Origin: CAYWCV01 sp964629885
GTDB lineage: Bacteria > Bacteroidota > Rhodothermia > Balneolales > CAYWCV01
DNA length: 12,657 nucleotides
NCBI GenBank assembly: GCA_964629885.1
Contig: CAZVRJ010000056.1
Span: 1-12,657, forward strand
Direction: 5' to 3'
The notes below the pieces were generated by a model, which searched no databases, was not told where the DNA came from, and saw only the letters and a list, made by a program, of their open reading frames with translations. The position numbers were made by a program, and so were the translations under genes. Positions 7,798 to 12,657 of the stretch are shown one piece after another. Numbering within the stretch: the first letter of the stretch is position 1; the number at the start of each line of letters is the position of its first letter.

Positions 7798-7941
7798 AGG
7801 TATGATATTAATTATGATTAATAAGTTAACTTGCTGTTCTAGTTCAGGGTTGATGCAGTCTCAACGTATTCATGAACCTCTCAGATGGACTTATGTTCCA
7901 TTCTGTTTAGCCTAATGCGTACATTTCAAAAAAGTAAATAA

Positions 7942-7976
7942 TCCCTATGTCCCTAGTCCCTAGTCCCTAGTCCCTA
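7942..7976. repeat. Heptamer tandem repeat (TCCCTAG) running into the assembly gap
   Basis: TCCCTAG repeats at 7950, 7957 and 7964, with a fourth copy begun at 7971 and cut by the Ns. An 8-base variant (TCCCTATG) precedes them at 7942. True copy number is unknown because the array enters the gap, and it probably caused the assembly break. The 140 bases before it (7798-7941) show no gene or clear signal. Confidence 0.85.
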
Positions 7977-8076
7977 NNNNNNNNNNNNNNNNNNNNNNNN
8001 NNNNNNNNNNNNNNNNNNNNNNNNNNNNNNNNNNNNNNNNNNNNNNNNNNNNNNNNNNNNNNNNNNNNNNNNNNNN
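7977..8076. other. Assembly gap of 100 Ns
   Basis: Exactly 100 Ns, the usual placeholder for a gap of unknown length. It hides the end of the heptamer array and the start of the nuclease gene. Any reading frame drawn across it is meaningless. Confidence 0.97.
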
Positions 8077-8685
8077 GCGATCATGGACATGGGTCCTTCG
8101 GGCTATCCGTTCGAGCACTTGGTGGCGAGTATCCTCGAGCGTCACGGATACACCACGCAGGTGGGGGTGACGCGCCAAGGACACTGCGTGACCCACGAGG
8201 TGGATGTGCTGGCCGAACGCGACGGCACGCGCATCGCCATCGAGTGCAAGTACCACAACCGCCAGGGCTACATCTGCGACGTGAAGGTGCCGCTGTACAT
8301 CCAGTCGAGATTCCTCGACTTGCAGCGCGCCAGCCGCGAGAACGGCAACGGACCCGAAATCACCGAAGGCTGGGTGGTGACCAACACGCGCTTCAGCGGC
8401 GACGCCATCGATTTCGGGAGGTGCATGGGATTGCGGCTCATCGGCTGGGATTATCCCGAGGGCGAGGCCCTCAAAGACCGCATCGAACGTGCCGGACTAT
8501 ACCCCGTAACGGTGCTCACCAACCTTAAGCACGCCGAAATGCAGATGATCTTGAACGCCAAGATCGTAACCTGCAGCGAGCTGCTAGCCAATCAGGAAAT
8601 CCTCGGCACACTCGGACTTGGCAACAAACGCATGCAGGCCGTGCTCGCCGAAGCCAAAGCCCTTTGTGGCTCGGGCAGCGTCTAA
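8077..8685 (+). CDS. Mrr-type restriction-endonuclease-fold protein, 5' end lost in gap (probable ATP-cone fusion)
   Basis: The frame is already open at the first base after the gap (AIMDMGPSGYPFEHLVASIL), so the gene starts inside the Ns. Counting from the ATG at 8083, the PD-(D/E)xK nuclease core is visible: Asp41 in HEVDVLAERDG, then Glu54-Cys55-Lys56 in IAIECKYHN, with Glu11 in the first helix as a possible extra ligand. The downstream signature (DVKVPLYIQSRFLDLQ, GWVVTNTRFSGDAIDFGRC, LRLIGWDYP, GLYPVTVLT) is what I recall from proteins that fuse an N-terminal ATP-cone to an Mrr-like catalytic domain. The missing part should be about 80-90 residues of ATP-cone. A C-terminal helical segment (LGTLGLGNKRMQAVLAEA) may be helix-hairpin-helix-like. 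No methylase is adjacent, so a classic restriction-modification role is not supported. Its stop overlaps that of the converging kinase. Confidence 0.85.
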   Translation, partial: AIMDMGPSGYPFEHLVASILERHGYTTQVGVTRQGHCVTHEVDVLAERDGTRIAIECKYHNRQGYICDVKVPLYIQSRFLDLQRASRENGNGPEITEGWVVTNTRFSGDAIDFGRCMGLRLIGWDYPEGEALKDRIERAGLYPVTVLTNLKHAEMQMILNAKIVTCSELLANQEILGTLGLGNKRMQAVLAEAKALCGSGSV

Positions 8686-10628
8686 GCCACTACTTTTGGT
8701 AACGTGAACGCAAACTCAGTCCATTCACCCTGCTCCGACGTCACAGAAATTTCGCCGCCGAGTCCCCCGACCATCTTTTTGGTGATGGCCAAGCCGATAC
8801 CTGTACCCGAGTACGCGGTCTTGGCATGCAGGCGCTGGAAGATGACGAAAATCTTGTCGAAATACTCCGCTTCGATGCCTATGCCGTTGTCGCGCACGCG
8901 AATGGTCCACACGTCGCCGTCATCGTCGGCCGTGATGGAAATCTCCGAATTGCGGTTTTCATTCTTGTAATGAAGCGCATTGTCGATCAGATTGATGAAG
9001 ACCGACTCCTGCGGATATTCGTAGGTGTTAATGACGGGCAGCTTGCCGACAGTAACTTTGGCATCTAAATCCGCAATCGTCCGCTTGAACAGCAACAGCA
9101 CCGTCGAGACTACCTTGTTGAGGTCGACGTCGGCCTTGTTCTTGAACCGTTCGTCCACCTGCGAATATTCGAGCAGGTCGATGATGATCTGGCGCATCTG
9201 CTTGGCCCCGGTAACGGCGTAGTCGATGTAGGACAGCGCCTTATCGTCGAGCTCTTTTTCATATCTCTTCTTGAGAAGGGCAAGGAAGCTCATGATCATC
9301 CGTATAGGTTCCTGCAGGTCGTGCGACACCACGAAGGCGAACTGCTCGAGCTGGGTATTAGAGACGCTGAGCGCCTTTGCCTTTGCGGCCAGCTCTTTGT
9401 TTAGCACCAGAAGCCTCTCATCCTGATCTTTGCGATCGGATACGTTGAAACGCACCGCCATGTACTGGATCGGACTCCCCTCTGGACCCAGCAGCGGCAC
9501 GATGGTCGTGTCGACCCAGTAGAACGTGCCGTCCTTGCGGCGATTGTAGATTTCGTCGCGCCAGATATCGCCCCGCTTTATGGTGTCCCACAAATTCTTG
9601 AAGAACTCCTTGCTGTGCTTGCCGGAGTTGCTCATTCGCGAATGCTGCCCCACAAGCTCGTCCCTGCTGTAGCCCGAAAGTTCGCATGTGTTGTCGTTCA
9701 CCTCAATGATGATTCCGTCAGCGTCGGTAATTACAACGTTTGCCGTCTTGTCGAGGGCCAGGCGATGCTCCTTCAGTTTTCGGATCACGCTTTGGATGTC
9801 TCTGTCGCGGAGCTCCAGCTCAGACAATGCCTCCTCGTTGACGGTGACGTCGTTCGCAACGACGATGGCGCACTCGTCGCCGCTAAAATCCAATTTGTGG
9901 CCGCTCATCTGCACGTGGATCTTGGAGCCATCCTTTCTGATGTGCGTGTGATTGCCTCTCTGGATAGTCTTGCCCAGCTGTTCGCTCGTTTCGATGATGC
10001 CCTTGAGTTGGGGCACCTCTTCCGGTGGCCGGATATCGGTGATAGTCATCGACATAAACTCGTCGGCCGAGTATCCGTAGTGCTCGATGGCGGCGTTGTT
10101 GACTGCGACAAATTTAAGGTCGGACAGACGGTAAATCCACTGTGGCAGCGGGCTGGCGTTGAACAGCCGCACGTAGTTGTCGACAGCCCTCCTGAGCTCC
10201 GACACGTTGCGGGTTACTCCCACCACGCCGTAAACTTCTGCATCGGTGGTGAGGGGGGCTAGCGAGGTCTGATACCACTCGGTTTGCTCCGTGTCATCCA
10301 CGTTCCAGTCGTAGGTCAGGAACTGGCCCATCAGCGCCTTCTCGTTTGCCTCCGTGTGGATCTTCGCCGCTTCGATCCCGAGGATTTCGATGGGGGTCTT
10401 GCCCAGGTACATGGCGGCCGTTTCATGGTTTTCGCGCAGGGAGACGCCATAGATGCCCGTATAGCGCTGATCGACATCCAGCGTGAACACTGTATCGTTG
10501 ATCGATTCGGCAAGTGTTGTGAACTTGTTCGTCGCAATCAACTCGTTAACTTGTTTGGGGCTGATCCCAGACTTAGAGTGGTCGAACAGAAGACGGGTCA
10601 TTCCGTCTGTGATGAATAGATGCCCCAT
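8682..10628 (-). CDS. Cytoplasmic multi-PAS sensor histidine kinase
   Basis: This 648-residue sensor kinase has no membrane segment or signal peptide, so it should sense a cytoplasmic cue. There are three PAS-like domains, at about residues 38-145, 148-265 (NASPLPQWIYRLSDLKFVAV, HYGYSADEF) and 285-400 (TANVVITDADGIIIEVNDNT, GYSRDEL, RRKDGTFYWVDTTIVP, with a PAC-type end). A short coiled coil leads to the HisKA domain, with phospho-accepting His436 in FVVSHDLQEPIRM. The HATPase domain shows the N box (Asn546 and Asn550 in NLIDNA), G1 (DNGIGI, 580-585), the F box (FVIFQRLH) and G2 (SGTGIGLAITKK, 607-618). There is no receiver domain and no response regulator beside it, so it is an orphan here. 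The SHDLQEP H-box resembles phytochrome-type kinases, but no GAF/PHY domain is present. It is divergent from fabF. Confidence 0.93.
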   Translation of the reverse strand: MGHLFITDGMTRLLFDHSKSGISPKQVNELIATNKFTTLAESINDTVFTLDVDQRYTGIYGVSLRENHETAAMYLGKTPIEILGIEAAKIHTEANEKALMGQFLTYDWNVDDTEQTEWYQTSLAPLTTDAEVYGVVGVTRNVSELRRAVDNYVRLFNASPLPQWIYRLSDLKFVAVNNAAIEHYGYSADEFMSMTITDIRPPEEVPQLKGIIETSEQLGKTIQRGNHTHIRKDGSKIHVQMSGHKLDFSGDECAIVVANDVTVNEEALSELELRDRDIQSVIRKLKEHRLALDKTANVVITDADGIIIEVNDNTCELSGYSRDELVGQHSRMSNSGKHSKEFFKNLWDTIKRGDIWRDEIYNRRKDGTFYWVDTTIVPLLGPEGSPIQYMAVRFNVSDRKDQDERLLVLNKELAAKAKALSVSNTQLEQFAFVVSHDLQEPIRMIMSFLALLKKRYEKELDDKALSYIDYAVTGAKQMRQIIIDLLEYSQVDERFKNKADVDLNKVVSTVLLLFKRTIADLDAKVTVGKLPVINTYEYPQESVFINLIDNALHYKNENRNSEISITADDDGDVWTIRVRDNGIGIEAEYFDKIFVIFQRLHAKTAYSGTGIGLAITKKMVGGLGGEISVTSEQGEWTEFAFTLPKVVA

Positions 10629-10718
10629 AGTAGTACCTGTGTGTAACCTCCAGCATCGTGTATCTTCAATATCACCTATTATACTGCAAAAGGAAACACT
10701 TGTTTTGATGGGATCATT

Positions 10719-10752
10719 TTTGATGCCGAAATGCCCAAAATGGTTATCTTAC
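10719..10752 (+). promoter_or_regulatory. Weak candidate Bacteroidota-type promoter for fabF
   Basis: In the 159-base divergent space between the kinase and fabF, TTTG (10719-10722) and TATCTTAC (10745-10752) resemble the -33 TTTG and -7 TAnnTTTG elements, with 22 bases between them. The -7 match is only partial. It lies about 35 bases before the fabF ATG. I see no convincing promoter on the opposite strand for the kinase. Confidence 0.25.
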
Positions 10753-10787
10753 CTAACTAGTATCACCCAAAAACAAGATTGGTATTC

Positions 10788-12029
10788 ATGAAGCGTGTCG
10801 TAGTGACAGGACTCGGGGCCATAACCCCACTCGGACATACTGCTGAACAGACGTGGACGAACATGAAGGCGGGCGTGAGCGGCGCGGCCATCATCACCCG
10901 TTTCGATGCAACATTATTTCGCACCCAGATGGCGTGCGAGCTCAAAGATTACGACGCCAGCCAATGGCTCGACCGCGGCGACATAAAGCGCACGGATCTT
11001 TACGCCCAATATGCGCTCATATCGAGCGACGAGGCGTTGAAAGATTCCGGTCTTGACATCAAGAGCATGGATCCCTTCGACATCGGCGTGATCTGGGGGA
11101 CCGGTCAGGGAGGCATGGCCACCTTCGAGGAGCAGGTTACGGAGTATATCGAGGGAGGACGCGTTCCTCGGTACAGCCCCTTCTTTGTGCCGAAGATGAT
11201 CCCGAACATGGGCTCGGGCATGATATCGCTGCGCAACGGACTCATGGGCATCAATTTTACGACGAACTCGGCATGTGCAACGTCGAACACGGCCCTGATG
11301 GATGCCTTCAACTACATCCGCTGGGGCAAGGCCAAGGTGATTGTGGCAGGTGGATCGGAAGCTCCGATTACCCCGGCCTGTGTGGGCGGCTTCAGCGCCA
11401 TGAAGGCGATGTCGGCCCGCAATGATGATCCATCGACCGCATCGCGTCCATTCGACGCCGACCGCGACGGATTCGTTTTGGGAGAGGGGGGCGTCACGCT
11501 CATCCTCGAAGAATATGAGCATGCCAAAGCCCGTGGCGCCAAGATCTATGCAGAGGTGGTGGGTGCGTCGAGTACTGCCGATGCCTATCACATGACGGCC
11601 ACGCATCCCGAGGGGGCAGGGGCCCAGAAGGCGATGTGGCTGGCATTGGAAGACGCCGGTCTCAAGCCTGACGATGTCGACTACATCAACACCCATGCAA
11701 CATCGACCCCAGTGGGCGACCTGAGCGAAATCGCCGCCATCCGCGGCGTGTTCGGCGATGCCCCAAAGAACTTGAGCATAAGCGCCACCAAGTCGATGAC
11801 TGGCCACCTTTTGGGCGCCGCCGGCGCGATTGAAGCCTTAGCCTGCATCATGGCCATCACTGAAGGTGTGATTGCGCCAACCATCAATACCCAGAATCTT
11901 GATCCGGCCATCCCCGACACGCTCGACATTGTGCTTGGCGGGGCGAAGAAAAAGACGGTAAACGTGGCCATGAGCAACACGTTCGGTTTTGGCGGCCATA
12001 ACGGGATTGTGGTGTTTCGGAAGATGTAG
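10788..12029 (+). CDS. fabF: Beta-ketoacyl-[acyl-carrier-protein] synthase II (KAS II)
   Basis: This enzyme condenses malonyl-ACP with a growing acyl-ACP in type II fatty acid synthesis in the cytosol. From the ATG at 10788 it has 413 residues, the usual length, starting MKRVVVTGLGAITPLG. A TTG at 10779 is open but would add three unneeded residues. The thiolase-fold catalytic triad falls at Cys163 (TNSACATSN), His303 (INTHATSTPVGD) and His340 (SMTGHLLGAAGA), with Lys335 in SATKSM; this is the numbering I know for E. coli FabF. Other KAS II landmarks are RPFDADRDGFVLGEG and the C-terminal NTFGFGGHNG. No acpP or other fab gene is visible here, although acpP often neighbours fabF. Repeat hairpins begin two bases after the stop. 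Confidence 0.96.
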   Translation: MKRVVVTGLGAITPLGHTAEQTWTNMKAGVSGAAIITRFDATLFRTQMACELKDYDASQWLDRGDIKRTDLYAQYALISSDEALKDSGLDIKSMDPFDIGVIWGTGQGGMATFEEQVTEYIEGGRVPRYSPFFVPKMIPNMGSGMISLRNGLMGINFTTNSACATSNTALMDAFNYIRWGKAKVIVAGGSEAPITPACVGGFSAMKAMSARNDDPSTASRPFDADRDGFVLGEGGVTLILEEYEHAKARGAKIYAEVVGASSTADAYHMTATHPEGAGAQKAMWLALEDAGLKPDDVDYINTHATSTPVGDLSEIAAIRGVFGDAPKNLSISATKSMTGHLLGAAGAIEALACIMAITEGVIAPTINTQNLDPAIPDTLDIVLGGAKKKTVNVAMSNTFGFGGHNGIVVFRKM

Positions 12030-12030
12030 G

Positions 12031-12064
12031 ATCCCTACGGGATAGGTCCTTACAGGATGACAAC
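12031..12064. repeat. Structured repeat unit 1 (hairpins A1 and B1)
   Basis: Hairpin A1 is ATCCC-TAC-GGGAT (12031-12043) and hairpin B1 is TCCT-TAC-AGGA (12047-12057), followed by TGACAAC. The 23 bases 12042-12064 recur exactly at 12096-12118. It begins two bases after the fabF stop and may form the 3' end of that transcript. Confidence 0.7.
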
Positions 12065-12084
12065 TTGGCTATGAAAAGGTTGAG

Positions 12085-12118
12085 ATGTCTGCGACATAGG
12101 TCCTTACAGGATGACAAC
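12085..12118. repeat. Structured repeat unit 2 (hairpins A2 and B2)
   Basis: Hairpin A2 is ATGTC-TGC-GACAT (12085-12097) and B2 is identical to B1 (12101-12111). Relative to A1 two stem pairs are changed, with both sides altered so pairing is kept. The spacing from unit 1 is 54 bases. Confidence 0.7.
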
Positions 12119-12138
12119 GCTGTTTTTGTGGGTGTGAG

Positions 12139-12188
12139 ATGCCTACGGCATAGTTGCATGACAAAGTGACACCACGATGTCACCATGC
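12139..12188. repeat. Structured repeat unit 3 (hairpin A3) and a larger bulged stem-loop
   Basis: Hairpin A3 is ATGCC-TAC-GGCAT (12139-12151), again with compensated stem changes. The B hairpin is replaced by a bigger structure. GCATG (12156-12160) pairs with CATGC (12184-12188). Stacked directly inside, GTGACA (12166-12171) pairs with TGTCAC (12178-12183), with a 5-base bulge (ACAAA) on the left and a 6-base loop. ATGACAA of the repeat is retained at 12158-12164. Confidence 0.6.
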
Positions 12189-12237
12189 CTCCGTACAATG
12201 GGACAAACGCAATCGTTCACTCTATACGGAGACCATC

Positions 12238-12393
12238 ATGGAATCAACGAACCGTCAGACCGACTACAGCATCAGGGTCATCACTCGCGAGGAGCTCATC
12301 CGACTGTTGGCAGAGGGCAATGTGGGACGCGGACGCAAACCCGCCCGCCGCAGCTGGGCCGGCGCCCAAACCAAAAGCGCCCTCTCCCGGTAA
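12238..12393 (+). CDS. Small basic hypothetical protein (51 residues)
   Basis: I do not recognise a family. The ORF reads MESTNRQTDYSIRVITREEL, then IRLLAEGNVGRGRKPARRSW, and ends AGAQTKSALSR. The first half could form a beta strand and a helix (YSIRVITREELIRLLAEG). The tail is rich in Arg/Lys and likely disordered or nucleic-acid-binding. GGAG (12228-12231) sits six bases before the ATG, better than for most genes here, and supports this start over in-frame upstream ones. It follows the structured repeats and precedes the tandem arrays. It may be a real small protein or a chance frame in G+C-rich DNA. Confidence 0.45.
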   Translation: MESTNRQTDYSIRVITREELIRLLAEGNVGRGRKPARRSWAGAQTKSALSR

Positions 12394-12404
12394 CGCATAC
12401 CGCC

Positions 12405-12452
12405 ACTCTTGCTCTTGCTCTTGCCGTTGCTCTTGCTCTTGCCGCTGCTCCC
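12405..12452. repeat. Hexamer tandem array (GCTCTT type)
   Basis: Eight consecutive 6-base units: ACTCTT, GCTCTT, GCTCTT, GCCGTT, GCTCTT, GCTCTT, GCCGCT, GCTCCC. The two diverged units (GCC-type) come after each pair of exact ones, suggesting an older higher-order duplication of 18 bases. It begins 12 bases after the small ORF. Frames through it give only Ser/Cys/Lys-rich low-complexity peptides. Confidence 0.85.
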
Positions 12453-12453
12453 G

Positions 12454-12516
12454 CGTCTCGCATCTCGATTCTCGTGTCTCGCGTCTCGTGTCTCGTGTCT
12501 CGTGTCTCGATTCTCG
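12454..12516. repeat. Heptamer tandem array (NNTCTCG)
   Basis: Nine consecutive 7-base units with an invariant TCTCG and two variable leading bases: CG, CA, AT, TG, CG, TG, TG, TG, AT. The array starts two bases after the hexamer array and ends one base before the stop codon of the minus-strand gene. The period of seven matches the TCCCTAG array at the gap. Confidence 0.9.
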
Positions 12517-12517
12517 C

Positions 12518-12657
12518 TCACTCCGTTATAAGCTGCAGCTTCTCGCTTCCCGTCCGCGTCTTGAGCCAGGCGATCAGGCGCGTGCGGTCGTTGGCCGACA
12601 GCCTGGACGTCAGATTGGCATAGGCAACGGTGACGGTGTCGACGCGGCCGAGTGAGT
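12518..12657 (-). CDS. C-terminal end of an unidentified protein (runs off window)
   Basis: On the minus strand a frame open from the window edge encodes 45 residues and stops with TGA at 12518-12520. It includes RVDTVTVAYANLTSRLS, then ANDRTRLIAWLKTRTGSEKL and QLITE. The composition is balanced and protein-like, unlike the other frames here, with a probable amphipathic helix (SANDRTRLIAWLKTRTG). I do not recognise the family from this fragment. It converges on fabF and the small ORF, and the tandem arrays fill the space between. Confidence 0.6.
   Translation of the reverse strand, partial: SLGRVDTVTVAYANLTSRLSANDRTRLIAWLKTRTGSEKLQLITE

Noticed and set aside
7814..7915. Plus-strand 33-codon ORF in the A+T-rich spacer
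   Set aside because: No Shine-Dalgarno, no recognisable pattern, and of a length expected by chance.
7942..7976. CRISPR array as an explanation for the heptamer repeats
   Set aside because: The units are 7 bases with no spacers; it is a simple tandem repeat.
7960..8256. Minus-strand open frame crossing the N run
   Set aside because: It depends on unknown bases and is antisense to the nuclease core.
8077..8685. Complete restriction-modification system
   Set aside because: Only the nuclease domain is present. No methyltransferase or specificity subunit is in the window, and the recalled family (ATP-cone plus Mrr-like) is not a standard R-M enzyme.
9615..10262. Plus-strand open frame (about 215 codons) inside the histidine kinase gene
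   Set aside because: Antisense shadow of well-conserved PAS domains in G+C-rich DNA; no recognisable domain.
10914..11807. Long minus-strand open frame (about 297 codons) inside fabF
   Set aside because: It is fully antisense to a catalytically complete FabF, and its Cys/His/Arg-rich translation is what G+C-rich antisense frames give. No family motif is visible.
11884..12198. Minus-strand frame with repeated SSCKDL-RRHL-like peptides
   Set aside because: The peptide repetition is only the translation of the structured DNA repeats at 12030-12188, and the frame runs into fabF antisense.
12185..12655. Plus-strand frame of about 156 codons to the window end, rich in Ser/Cys/Arg
   Set aside because: It reads straight through the hexamer and heptamer arrays; a tandem array without stops creates such frames. 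Other frames in 12177-12623 and the minus-strand frame 12264-12521 fail for the same reason.

Overview
The window looks like Bacteroidota DNA. It carries an adjacent SusC/SusD outer-membrane uptake pair, a pairing typical of that phylum, and most genes lack a clear Shine-Dalgarno sequence. The sequence is a scaffold: a run of exactly 100 Ns (7977-8076) joins two contigs of visibly different composition. The left side is moderate to low in G+C, and the right side is clearly G+C-richer. Linkage across the gap rests on the assembler, not on sequence.

Left part (1-7976). A 290-base leader with a perfect 12-base palindrome precedes a SusC-like TonB-dependent transporter (291-3524) and a SusD_2-type surface lipoprotein (3551-5071). 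The pair ends at a strong intrinsic terminator (5097-5131). Facing it on the minus strand is a set of four small-to-medium stress-type genes. In transcription order these are a broken DUF892/YciF-like ferritin-fold gene (7797-7457), a 55-residue lmo0937-type membrane protein (7411-7244), a PA2169/DUF2383 four-helix-bundle protein (7170-6712) and a CoA-disulfide-reductase-family flavoprotein (6517-5168). The spacer before the flavoprotein holds a long hairpin and a separate operator-like dyad, so the flavoprotein probably has its own promoter.

Right part (8077-12657). A Mrr-type nuclease domain has lost its N-terminus, probably an ATP-cone, to the gap. It converges with a soluble three-PAS histidine kinase (10628-8682), and the two stop codons overlap. 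The kinase is divergent from fabF (10788-12029), a complete beta-ketoacyl-ACP synthase II. Downstream of fabF is an unusual non-coding stretch: three repeat units with short hairpins whose stems differ by compensatory changes, then a larger bulged stem-loop, then a 51-codon ORF with its own Shine-Dalgarno. Next come a 6-base and a 7-base tandem array back to back, and the C-terminal end of an unrecognised minus-strand gene that runs off the window.

The genes do not form one pathway. The left holds nutrient import beside a redox/stress cassette. The right is housekeeping lipid synthesis, signalling and a nuclease. The most interesting non-genic signal is the structured repeat region at 12030-12188. 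The most interesting genic signal is the stress cassette with a missed small gene and a frameshifted member.
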